Assembly (NCBI GenBank): GCA_946480695.1
Contig: CAMLKG010000017.1
Location: 32,778 to 96,777, forward strand
Length of the DNA stretch: 64,000 nt
From: an uncultured Cellvibrio sp.
Lineage (GTDB): Bacteria; Pseudomonadota; Gammaproteobacteria; Pseudomonadales; Cellvibrionaceae
Direction: 5' to 3'
The translations under genes were made by a program, and so were the position numbers. Positions 47,906-58,700 of this stretch are shown in pieces. Under the pieces are notes generated by a model. That model saw only the letters and a list, made by a program, of their open reading frames with translations. It did not search any database and had not been told where the DNA came from. Position 1 is the stretch's first letter; each line of letters opens with the position of its first letter.

Positions 47906-48697
47906 ATGTTAATCGACTCCCACTGCCATCTGGATCGCATCAAGCTTGATCCCTATAACGGTGACCTGGGCGCCGCCATCGCTGCGGCCCATGAACGTGG
48001 TATCCAGCAAATGTTGTGTATCGGTATCAGCCTGGAAAATATCCAAACCGTGATTGATATTGCCCAGGCGCATTCGCGTGTGGTGGCATCCGTGGGTGTC
48101 CATCCCTGCGATGTGAAAGAGGGTGCCGCGACGGAAAAGCAGTTAATTGATTGGGCGGCGCAACCCAAGGTGGTCGCCCTGGGCGAAACGGGTTTGGATT
48201 ATCACTACGAAACTGAAAGCAAACAATTACAGCACGAAAGTTTTGCCTTGCACTTGCGCGTGGGGAAACACACAGGTTTGCCCGTTGTTGTCCATACCCG
48301 TGAAGCCAAAGCCGATACACTGGCTTTAATTAAAGAGTACGGCAGCCTCGAACACAGCGGGGTTTTGCATTGTTTCACCGAGGATTGGGAAATGGCCAAA
48401 TCCGCACTGGATTTGAATTACTACATTTCCATTTCCGGCATAGTTACGTTTAAAAATGCCGAACAAATTCGCGACGTCGTCCGCAATATGCCGATTGACC
48501 GATTATTGGTGGAAACCGACTCTCCGTACCTGGCGCCTATTCCATATCGCGGCAAATCCAACGAGCCCAAATACGTGCGTGAAGTCGCGCAATGTGTAGC
48601 GGATGTACGCGGTATTCCGCTGGAAGAGCTGGCGGAAAAGACCACAGAAAATTTTTATCGCTTGTTTAGCAAAGCCAAACAATATTTACCTCAATAG
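47906..48697 (+). CDS. tatD: TatD-family metal-dependent DNase/hydrolase
   Basis: 263 residues. Metal-binding DSHCHLD at the start, GVHPCDV, GETGLDYHYE, VVVHTREA, LHCFTED and VETDSPYLAPIPYRGK: all TatD signatures. Related enzymes are 3'-5' DNases. The symbol reflects the family (YcfH/TatD); the precise paralogue is not certain. Confidence 0.93.
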   Translation: MLIDSHCHLDRIKLDPYNGDLGAAIAAAHERGIQQMLCIGISLENIQTVIDIAQAHSRVVASVGVHPCDVKEGAATEKQLIDWAAQPKVVALGETGLDYHYETESKQLQHESFALHLRVGKHTGLPVVVHTREAKADTLALIKEYGSLEHSGVLHCFTEDWEMAKSALDLNYYISISGIVTFKNAEQIRDVVRNMPIDRLLVETDSPYLAPIPYRGKSNEPKYVREVAQCVADVRGIPLEELAEKTTENFYRLFSKAKQYLPQ

Positions 48698-48709
48698 GGC
48701 TATAGAAAA

Positions 48710-49336
48710 ATGTCTGCACAACATCAACAGATAAAAATCATGCTTGAACTGCAAGATGGCATGAACACCAAAGTCACTGCTAACTGGCAACAGCAAGGCT
48801 ATGAGTGGTACCGCGCTATTTGGGTTGAATGCGCGGAATTAATGGATCACTACGGCTGGAAATGGTGGAAAAAACAATCGCCGGATACCGAGCAGGTTGC
48901 CTTGGAGTTAATCGATATATGGCATTTTGGCTTAAGTATCCTGTTGCAATCCGGCGCTTCGCTGGATGACGTTGTGGCTCGCATCCAACAAGAGCTGGTA
49001 ATCGCTACCGACGAAAAAGATTTCCGTCTCGATCTGGAAAAATTCGCTGCCGCTACGCTTTCCGATAAGCAATTCCATATTCGTTTGTTTGCCCGTTTGA
49101 TGGCCGGGGTGAATATGAGTTTCGATCAACTGTATCGCGGTTATGTTGGTAAGAACGTGCTGAATTTTTTCCGCCAGGACCATGGTTACAAAGACGGCAC
49201 ATATCGCAAGCATTGGCATGACGGTCGCGAGGATAATGAACATTTAGTGGAGGCGGTGCAGCTGCTGGACGCGAGTAAAACCGGGTTTAAGGATGAGTTG
49301 TACCGGGCATTAACGCATCGTTATGAATCCCGATAA
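48710..49336 (+). CDS. Dimeric dUTP diphosphatase (all-alpha, MazG-like)
   Basis: 208 residues. The pattern [30 protein letters not shown] and [12 protein letters not shown] holds the acidic metal-binding helices of the dimeric dUTPase family (distinct from trimeric Dut). Removes dUTP to prevent uracil in DNA. It follows tatD by 12 bases and overlaps the convergent Cys-cluster gene by about 50 bases at its 3' end. Confidence 0.87.
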   Translation: MSAQHQQIKIMLELQDGMNTKVTANWQQQGYEWYRAIWVECAELMDHYGWKWWKKQSPDTEQVALELIDIWHFGLSILLQSGASLDDVVARIQQELVIATDEKDFRLDLEKFAAATLSDKQFHIRLFARLMAGVNMSFDQLYRGYVGKNVLNFFRQDHGYKDGTYRKHWHDGREDNEHLVEAVQLLDASKTGFKDELYRALTHRYESR

Positions 49337-49721
49337 TTCCAGATGAAACCAAACTATCGTTGCCCATTGGATTAAGTAACTCATGTCCTAATCCGATGGG
49401 CGATAGTCCATACATCGCCCGCGCCCGTGTGCATGCTTCATTCACACTCCCATCCGCATTCAAAATATCAAATTCCCGACAAGTGCTTGAGCGATTTTCG
49501 TAAATGCTACAACTAACCCGTTCGCCGGGTGTACCCACCAACGCCACACAATGCACGGGTTTTTTATCAGTGCCTTTCATACAGGCATGATGCGACGAGA
49601 CTTGTATGGTGAGTTCGTCGGGCACTGTGCCGCCGGCGCTTTGGCATTCGCCCCAATAAAAAGACACACGAAAATTGGCGCAACATGCGCCACATGTTAA
49701 ACAAGGGGATTCGTTGCTCAT
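49287..49721 (-). CDS. YkgJ-type cysteine cluster protein
   Basis: 144 residues. [11 protein letters not shown] near the N terminus is the C-x-x-C-x-x-C-C motif of the YkgJ/UPF0153 family, followed by CMKGTD, CVAL and [15 protein letters not shown], giving eight or more cysteines for an Fe-S or zinc site. Its end overlaps the 3' end of the convergent dUTPase gene by 50 bases. Function unknown. The start lacks a strong ribosome-binding site. Confidence 0.83.
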   Translation of the reverse strand: MSNESPCLTCGACCANFRVSFYWGECQSAGGTVPDELTIQVSSHHACMKGTDKKPVHCVALVGTPGERVSCSIYENRSSTCREFDILNADGSVNEACTRARAMYGLSPIGLGHELLNPMGNDSLVSSGIIGIHNDALMPGTTHP

Positions 49722-49975
49722 AAAAGGATTGCACTGGTAAAGTTTTAAGCCTCAATGCGGCGATGATTTTGCAAATATTTTTTATTTTTTCAAGTGGATT
49801 GGCATAGTTTATTTTTAGCTGCCATAAGCGGGAAAGGTGTTTGTTACTTTAGGTGCCGCATATATTCTCTGTGATGCTGCTACGAGTATTGCCTCACATA
49901 CCTCGGGATTGGTTGAAACCATTTTCTTTCCCGTTCGTCACAGTAAGTAGGGCCTTTTGTGTGGAGGAATTCGGG

Positions 49976-51442
49976 ATGCAGGTTCGGGAAGTTGATGTCG
50001 CTATTATTGGAGCGGGTACGGCAGGTTTAAGTGCGTACAACGCCGCAAAAAAATATACGGATAACCTGGTCATTATTGAAGCCGGTAAGTACGGGACGAC
50101 CTGTGCCCGGGTGGGCTGTATGCCCAGCAAGTTACTGATAGCCGCAGCGGATCACGCCCATCACCACAAACATGGGGATACTTTTGGCGTGACATATTCT
50201 CCCCCCGCTATAAACGGAGCTGCTGTTATGCAACGACTCCGCAGGGAGCGCGATAGGTTTGTCGATTCCGTGATTGAGTCCACCGATAAATTTCCAAAGA
50301 ACCAAAAGCTTAATGGCCTTGCAAGATTTATATCCGCAACCGAATTGGAAGTCGCCCAAAGCGATGGCTCCAAGGTAAGGGTTCACGCGCGCCGCATCAT
50401 TATTGCTACCGGATCGTCCCCATTTGTTCCGGAATTCCTGCAAGCGGTGGGGCCGAGGTTGGTTGTCAGTGACGATGTATTTGAGTGGAAGGATTTACCA
50501 AAATCCGTTGCCGTGTTTGGCCCGGGGGTGATTGGTTTGGAGTTGGGACAAGCACTGGGCAGGTTAGGTGTAAAGATTGCGGTGTTTGGCAAACGCGGTG
50601 AGTTGGCTGCAATTAAAGATCCGGTTATCAGCCATTGTGCGGATATGGAATTCAATCGTGAATTCTATTTGGATCTGAACGCAGAAACGAACAATGTCCG
50701 TTTGGAAAAAGATCATGTTGTTATCGAATACCGCCATCGCGAACGGGGCATGATCGAAGAACCTTTTGATTATGTGTTGGCCGCTACCGGCCGACGTCCG
50801 AATATCGATGGGTTGACCCTGGAGAATACCGATCTCGCCCTGGATGATAAAGGAATACCGCTCTACAACCGCTATACCGGGCAGTGCGGTAACTCATCCA
50901 TCTACATCGCCGGCGACGTGTCCAGCGATGTTCCCTTATTGCATGAAGCTCTGGATGAAGGGCGCATTGCCGGTACTAATGCGGGGCGTTCGTTACGCGC
51001 TCCGGATGATATCCGGGCGGTCATGCGCCGTACGCCGTTGAGCATAGTATTTACCGACCCGCAAATCGCCAGTGTGGGCCAAAACCTTGAGTCAATCCTT
51101 AAAAACTGCAATGACTGTTATGCAATAGGCGAAGTCAAGTTTGAAGAGCAGGGGCGGGCCAGGGTTATCAATAAAAATCGCGGTTTATTGCGTGTCTATG
51201 GAGCGCAAGGAAGTGGTTTGTTACTTGGGGCAGAAATGTTTGGCCCTGCTGCCGAACACATTGCCCACCAATTGGCTTGGGCCATACAGTTGCGCTTGAC
51301 TGTGCAGCAGGTGCTGGATTTGCCCTTCTATCATCCCGTTCTGGAAGAGGGCTTGCGAACCGCTTTGCGGGATTTAAACCGTAAATTACGGATTGGTGAT
51401 TCGATGGGCAATACCTGCCTGGATTCAGGACCCGGGGCGTGA
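49976..51442 (+). CDS. Dihydrolipoamide dehydrogenase-like flavoprotein disulfide reductase
   Basis: 488 residues from the ATG at 49976, which has GGAGG 8 bases upstream; a longer frame from 49853 adds an atypical leader. FAD motif VAIIGAGTAGLSA, redox-active disulfide GTTCARVGCMPSK, NAD(P) motif VFGPGVIGLELGQ, second FAD motif IYIAGDV, and a C-terminal HPVLEEG carrying the active-site His and Glu. No lipoyl or E1/E2 genes are near, so it is not tied to a 2-oxoacid complex by context; glutathione- or other disulfide-reductase activity is possible. Confidence 0.87.
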   Translation: MQVREVDVAIIGAGTAGLSAYNAAKKYTDNLVIIEAGKYGTTCARVGCMPSKLLIAAADHAHHHKHGDTFGVTYSPPAINGAAVMQRLRRERDRFVDSVIESTDKFPKNQKLNGLARFISATELEVAQSDGSKVRVHARRIIIATGSSPFVPEFLQAVGPRLVVSDDVFEWKDLPKSVAVFGPGVIGLELGQALGRLGVKIAVFGKRGELAAIKDPVISHCADMEFNREFYLDLNAETNNVRLEKDHVVIEYRHRERGMIEEPFDYVLAATGRRPNIDGLTLENTDLALDDKGIPLYNRYTGQCGNSSIYIAGDVSSDVPLLHEALDEGRIAGTNAGRSLRAPDDIRAVMRRTPLSIVFTDPQIASVGQNLESILKNCNDCYAIGEVKFEEQGRARVINKNRGLLRVYGAQGSGLLLGAEMFGPAAEHIAHQLAWAIQLRLTVQQVLDLPFYHPVLEEGLRTALRDLNRKLRIGDSMGNTCLDSGPGA

Positions 51443-51669
51443 TCTTTATCGGTGCATCTTTCCGTATTCCCGGCTTATTTCGCGATTAGGTTGGCTTGTT
51501 CTCCGGCAATAGGCCCGCGTTTCGCGAACTTCTCTCATTTAGTGTCATTCTTGGGGTGAATTTTTCAGGCAAATGCCTATAATGCCCACCCGTCTTATAT
51601 ACAAACCCTGGCACACAATGCCGAACTTTCGTTTCCTTCCAATATCACCCGAATAAATGGAGTCTCATC

Positions 51670-52653
51670 GTGAAAGCACCCGTAAGAGTTACCGTCACCG
51701 GCGCCGCTGGCCAAATCAGCTACTCATTATTGTTCCGCATTGCTGCTGGCGACATGTTGGGTAAAGACCAACCAGTAATCCTGCAATTGCTGGAAATCAC
51801 CCCGGCCCTGAAAGCGCTGCAAGGCGTAGCGATGGAATTGGACGATTGTGCATTCCCATTGTTGGCTGGCATTGTGACTACTGATGATCCGGCTGTTGCC
51901 TTCAAAGATACCGATTACGCATTACTGGTTGGTGCTCGTCCACGCGGCCCAGGCATGGAGCGTAAGGATTTGCTGGCTGCTAACGCTGCGATCTTCTCTG
52001 TACAAGGTAAAGCGATTAACGACCACGCTTCACGCAACATCAAAGTATTGGTAGTTGGCAACCCTGCAAACACCAACGCATTGATCGCACAACGCAACGC
52101 TCCGGACATCAACCCACGTCAATTCACTGCAATGACTCGCCTGGATCACAACCGGGCGTTGTCCCAATTGGCGACCAAAACCGGTACCAGCATCAACAAC
52201 ATCACCAAAGCACTGATTTGGGGTAACCATTCTTCTACCCAATACCCAGACCTGCACAATACCCTGGTCGATGGCAAACCAGCACTGAGCCTGGTTGACC
52301 AAGCCTGGTACGAAGGTGATTACATTCCAACCGTACAACAACGCGGTGCTGCAATTATTGCAGCACGCGGTGCTTCATCTGCTGCTTCTGCTGCGAACGC
52401 TGCAATTAACCACATCCGCGATTGGGCTCTGGGTACGCCGGCGAACGATTGGGTGAGCATGGGTGTATACAGCGATGGTTCCTACGGTATTGAGAAAGGC
52501 CTGATCTATTCATTCCCCTGCGTTTGCAAAAACGGCGATTGGGAAATTGTCCAGGGTGTGAATATCAATGAGTTCTCGCGCGCACGCATGACTGCAACTG
52601 AAAAAGAATTGCAGGAAGAACGTGATGCGGTGAAAGAATTGTTACCAGCTTAA
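51670..52653 (+). CDS. mdh: Malate dehydrogenase
   Basis: 327 residues; oxidises malate to oxaloacetate with NAD. Start is a GTG with GGAG 7 bases upstream. Rossmann motif [19 protein letters not shown], substrate/NAD regions [15 protein letters not shown] and [11 protein letters not shown], catalytic pair in [11 protein letters not shown] and [12 protein letters not shown]. It belongs to the cytosolic/Thermus-type MDH group rather than the E. coli type. Codon use is noticeably biased, as expected for a highly expressed gene. A terminator follows. Confidence 0.97.
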   Translation: MKAPVRVTVTGAAGQISYSLLFRIAAGDMLGKDQPVILQLLEITPALKALQGVAMELDDCAFPLLAGIVTTDDPAVAFKDTDYALLVGARPRGPGMERKDLLAANAAIFSVQGKAINDHASRNIKVLVVGNPANTNALIAQRNAPDINPRQFTAMTRLDHNRALSQLATKTGTSINNITKALIWGNHSSTQYPDLHNTLVDGKPALSLVDQAWYEGDYIPTVQQRGAAIIAARGASSAASAANAAINHIRDWALGTPANDWVSMGVYSDGSYGIEKGLIYSFPCVCKNGDWEIVQGVNINEFSRARMTATEKELQEERDAVKELLPA

Positions 52654-52679
52654 TTCAAAACATAAAGTAACTAATTCGA

Positions 52680-52712
52680 AACCAGAGACCTTTGGTCTCT
52701 GGTTTTTGTTTT
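52680..52712 (+). terminator. Rho-independent terminator after mdh
   Basis: AACCAGAGACC and GGTCTCTGGTT form an 11-bp stem with a TTT loop, followed by TTTGTTTTG. It marks the end of the core region and the start of the accessory RHS region. Confidence 0.93.
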
Positions 52713-52773
52713 GTCGGAAATAAATTTTAATCATTAAAATCATGGTTGTGGTCTATCACCAAATGGAGATGTC

Positions 52774-55700
52774 ATGCTTGCCTTTTTAACAAGAATTATT
52801 GGCGTTGTTGTTGGATTATTTTTGTTGGCTTTTCCTGCGCTTGGGGCGGAAGTGAAAGCTGACAATTATGATATCTACTTTGGGGATATAGACAGTGATG
52901 GGGATGATGATTTTTATTTCCATCAGAAACCGTGGTATTTGATCTTACACGGTGAAATAGCAACACCTATTCAGGTACAAAATAATTTCACTATTCGCAA
53001 TAATGGCGGTATTTATTCATCTCCTGCGGTATTCTCGTTAACGGATGTTGATCTCCTAACGCGTGTTACGAGCGGATCATTAAAAAAAGCTATCTGGAAT
53101 CAGGATGTATTTTTAATTGCGCAGGGAAATGGATCGAATACATTGCTTATTCGTGGTGCTTATGCTTCTTCTCCTGCGTTGTTATTAAAAAGTTATTCAT
53201 CCTCAGCATATCCTACGGTAGCAGCAACTTACTCGACGGCGTCTTACCGCGGCATTAGCGATCGCAATATTACCCTCCGGGTAATGGATGTTAATGGTGA
53301 TGATATTGATGATGTAGTGCTGGGAAATTTCGGATCGGTTGATGGTGAATACGCGTATCTGGCTGACGGAAACAACGTGCATGGTCAATTAATGACTATC
53401 AGTCCAGGCGTCACAGCAGGTAATGGAGCCTTGGTTGGCTCAATTGCCGGGCAGTTCAGGGTAGATGAATCCGGATCTGCAACTTATTCAATTCCCATAT
53501 CTGTCCCTCAGGGAGTGGCAGGGGTATCCCCAAAAATATCAATTAATTATTCTAGCCAGGATGGTAGTGGTTTGGTTGGTTACGGTGCGAGTATTGCCGG
53601 GTTGGGTGCAATCAGTCGTTGCCGTCAAACTTTGTTGCAAGATGGAGAGGCAAAACCCATTACATGGAGCGGTGAAGATCGATTTTGTTTGAATGGACAA
53701 CGATTGATGCTGGTAGTTGGTGCCAGCTATGGTGCAGTGGGCTCCGTTTATAAGACAGAAATTGATTCTTTCGTGAGTGTCACTGCAGTAGGTGGTGTTG
53801 CAGGTACACCAGATTATTTTGAAGTAGAAGCTAAAGACGGATCCAAAACTATATATGGAGGCACGCAGGACGCCAAGTTGCTATACAGCACAAAGGTGGT
53901 TCACTGGGCGCAAAGTCGTTTCGAAGACAATATGGGAAATCGAATTGATTTTTCATATGAAGGAGATTATTTAACCGGACACCGCATAAAAACTATTTAT
54001 TATGCTTATCCGACTCCTGGAACATCCAGCGGTCACAATGCCAGCCTGGAGTTTAGTTACACCCAACGTTCGGATATTTCGCAATCTTATGGCTCCGGTG
54101 GGCTTTATCTCAAATCAACAAATATTTTAACTTCGGTCAGATCCTACAACGGAACAAATATTTTCAGGAAATATAACTTTTTTTATAACGAAGCTGCTTA
54201 TTCTTCTCTGGATAATTTGAGTCGTCTGACTAGTGTTGAGGAATGTACCTCTGATTCATCGACAAGCTGTTATCCAAGAACTCAATTTACCTGGGGCTAT
54301 AAAACAGTTGGGTTTAACTCGTCTGCCACCGCAGAATTGGATGAATTACCGAGCAAATTAAAGGACTATCGCTTCATGGACTTCAATGGTGATGGTCGCC
54401 AGGATTTTTTGTGGGTCAGTGGTACAGGAACAAGTCGGAAGATCGAATACGGCGCTATAAATCGTTACAGCAGTGGCGGCATACAAAAACAAAGTTTTTC
54501 AGGCAATGTCCAGTACCTTACCTATAACAACATGGTTGACGATCCAGAGGCTGAATTGGAGCTCGCCATCGTTGACTACAATAATGATGGTCGCCAGGAT
54601 GTTGCAGTTTGCAGGCCATTGAGTGCAACCGGATATGAGTGTGCGAGTTGGGACCTTTATCTTTCGGTGCCGAACAACAGTGGTGGGTGGAATCTATCGA
54701 GTTCCAAGATAACTCTCCCTTTTACCCACAGGAAAGTAATGTTTGGTGATGTCAACTCAGATGGCCTGTTAGATGCTTATGAATATACAGCATCACGGAT
54801 TTATCCAGGACAAAAGGTATCTAATGCATCTGTCGGTAGCAATATATATTATTCATTCTCGAGTAGCTTCATCAGCGTCGGCCTCACGGGTACCCCTGCT
54901 GTACCCGTATCGAGCTTCCCTTCTAATGCTCCTGCGCCGGGAGCAAGACAAAGAACTTTTGAATATCGACAGGCTACACTGGGAGATGTCAACGGTGATG
55001 GGCAAATGGATGTGATGGTTCCCGCAACTACATCAACTCCAGGGTGCACTGTGTATTACGGATCTATTACGGATATTTGCCATGACTCATCTGGTGGATA
55101 TACATCTGATTCACGTGTTGTGGAGCTCTTCGTTTATTTAAAATCCGGAAATTCATTTGTTTACAGTGAAAATTATAAATCCCGAATTGGAAGTACCACT
55201 TACAATGACCCAGCTAATGTATATAAAAACATTAAATACAGAACTCAGGATATCAACAATGATGGTTTATCTGATCTGATATTGAGTGGAATTATAGATT
55301 GGACTTACAGGCTTAACACGGGTGCTGGATATTCAAATGAAGGATTGTTAACCAATATTACCTCATCTATTTATGCAACAAAATCTGTTGAGCTATTCGA
55401 CTATAACCAGGATGGTTATCTGGATGTCATGTGGCAGGACAAGCAAAATTCCAAACTGAAATTGAGGATATGGAATCGGGCGACTAACAGTATGGGGCCT
55501 GACTCCGATATTTTGAGTTCAATGCCATCTACCTCCAGTTATTCGTTTGGAGATATGACCGGCGATGGTTTTGTAGATCTGATACAAATCAAAGATAATA
55601 TGGATATAAGTATTTATAACGGCTATGGAAATGCCAACTCGTTAGATAAGGTTTATCAAATCACCGATGGGAATAACCGTAAAATTAATATTGCATATGG

Positions 55701-58700
55701 ATCACTTGCAAATTCTGCCCACTACACCACCTTGTACGGCGTTAACACCGTAACTACCACCGACTCAAATTATTGCGCAAGTTGGATATATCCAGCGCCA
55801 TGTACACCGCCAACCATTTATACACTTGATTCCGCTGGTTTCTATTCGCAATTGAACCGTCCGTTTGGTGCCGCTTTCGAAGCTGAAAATCCTGCACCGG
55901 TTTTGGAATTGTTAACTCCAACTTATGTGGTGGCACAAGTTAGTGAAAGTGCACCAACAGCTTCAGCGCCTTCGGGTCAAGCTAGAGTGACTTACCATTA
56001 TCATCACGCTCGTTTGCAAGCAGGCGGACGTGGTTATTTGGGTTTTGAAAAAATTTCTACGATTGATCAGCAAACAGGAATTAAAACGGAAACAACCTAT
56101 CATCAGGATTGGCCATTTATCGGCTCCCCGAAATCAACGGTCGTGAAGACCAAAGAGGGCCATAAATTATCGGAATCTACCACCGTATGGGCAAAAGTTG
56201 CGGACAGTGGTAATTCGCGTGTCTACCGGGTAATGCAGGATAAGGTTACAGAAACCAGTTACGCGCTGAGTAATAACGGAGCTGCCCAAGGCAACAGCCT
56301 ACAGACCATTACGACTGATACTGATTACGATTCCTATGGAAATGTGACGAAACTCGAAGTTATTACATCAGGCCAAAGTAATACATCTACAAAAACAACT
56401 GTTAACACTTACCCTGCTGATGCGTGGCTGCTTCGAATGGGTCGCCTGGATACATCTACAACGACAACGGTGCGGAATAATAATTCTACTGTTGTTCGTT
56501 CTGCAAAATTCGAATATTACGGCCGAAGCGAAAGTTGGCCGGGAATGTTGAAAAAAGAAATAGTGGAACCTGGCGATAGCCAACTGGTCACCGAGTATGA
56601 ATATGATTCGGTCGGCAATAAAAGAATTACACGCAAAACGGCGAATGTTAAACCCGGGGTTTCCCAGACGCGGAAAACAGAGGTGATATACGATGCAAGC
56701 AAACGGTTTATTGAAACTACAAAGGATAGTTTAGGAAACGTAACGAGCGGCGTGCTGAGTCGCCATCCTATATATGGCACACCAACGCAAATTCGCGATG
56801 CGAATGGTGTCATCACTAACATTGAATTGAATACCGATGGAACCGAGCGCGTTCGCTGGGATGCTAGTGGTGCAGGCGTAATCACTGAACGTGCTTATTG
56901 CGGTACCGGTGTTTCCTGCCCCAATCATGCACGGATTCGTGTAATTACAAAAATTAGCGGTGGCGGTAAAACGACTGAGTATCTAGACGTTGTCGGGCGG
57001 GCTGTTCGCAGCAGTAAAGTGATGTTTGATGGGCGTGAAAGCCACGTAGATACAGAATATGATTTGCTTGGACGTATTGCTCGTAAAAGTGAGCCTTATT
57101 TCGCAAACGAGACAATCTATTGGTCAACATTTGCTTACGATTTAGTAAATCGCCCAACAAGTTTGACGGCGCCAGATGGTACTTTAACTACCACCACCTA
57201 TTCGGGGTACACCACGACGATAACTGCAGATGCGGGAGCATCGGGGAAAAAACTAACTCGCACTGAATTACGCAATAGTTTCGGCAATTTAGCAACTGTA
57301 ACTGATCATTTGGGCGGTACGATTAGTTATGGATATGATGCTTTAGGTAACTTGACCAGTGCAACAACAACAGCAAGTGGAAAAACAGTCACCGTAAAAA
57401 TTTGTTACGACAAATTTGGGCGCAAGATTGCCATGCATGACCCTGACAAAGGTGGCTTTTTGGGAAATGCTGCACAAAGTTGTGCCACCGTTGAGACATA
57501 TTTGGATCAGCCTGCAAGCGCCAAACTTAGCGGATGGTGGTTCTATAAATACAATGATTTTGGGGAATTAATTGAACAATCCGACACCAAACGACAAGTC
57601 AATACAATGGAATATGATGCGCTTGGTCGGATGGTAAAACGTACCGACAGGCGTGCAGATAATTCGGTTGAGACACATACGCGTTGGTACTATGACAGGT
57701 ATCTGGGCGAGGCAAATGCAAGGCCAGAAACACAATTGAAATTAACTGCGGTTGTTTCAAGTTATGGCACCATAAATGAATCCTGTGGTGGTGCTAACTA
57801 TTGTCAAACCTATTTATATGACTCCAGTTCAAGGGTCACGGATACCGTAACCTATTTGCCAAACGACAACGTAGGATACGTAAATTCAGTTCGATATGAC
57901 TACGCAGGTCGCGCATATAAACACTATGACGCACTTAACGGTGTTGTTCAAACCAGTGGAACCCGAACCTATTTCAATCCCAATGGTTACGTGCAGCAAG
58001 TAAATGACATTGCTACCGGGGATGTTTTACAAAAAACTCTCAGCATGAATGCCCGTGGGCAAATTAAGGAGGAGTTGCGTAATAACGGTTCAGCAGGTTC
58101 AACTGTTTACACCTACGATAACGCAACCGGCCGTTTAACCAATCAAACAACAAACCTTGCTGGTGTGCTCATTCCTATACAAAACGTTACCTATAATTGG
58201 GATGCGTTGGGAAATCTTAATTATCGTTGGAACCAAAGTGGAAACCTGACCGCAAACGGTAGTACCGCGAAAAAAGATTTACGTGAGAGCTTCTGTTATG
58301 ACGGCCTGAATCGCTTAATTAAAAGCTATGTAGGTAATTTAGCCGGCACCTGTAATTTATCAGCTGACCAGCAGGATCAGGAATATGACGGTCTGGGTAA
58401 TATCATTCGTAAAGTCGGTATAGGGACCTATACCTACTCAGGAAAAGGCCCACACGCGGTTACCTCTACATCCTCCACGGGTAGCTATGGCTATGATGAC
58501 AATGGAAACCAAATTAGTGGGGCAGGGCGCACGATTACATACAGTACCTACGATCAGCCATTGCGAATCGTTAGCTCCAGCGCCACAACGGATTTCAAAT
58601 ATGGTCCGGATCGCGCGCGCTTTGAGCGAAAGGATGTCAAAGGAGGAAAAACGATATTTACCCATTATTTGGGGAATGTTGAACGCATCCAGCAATCGGG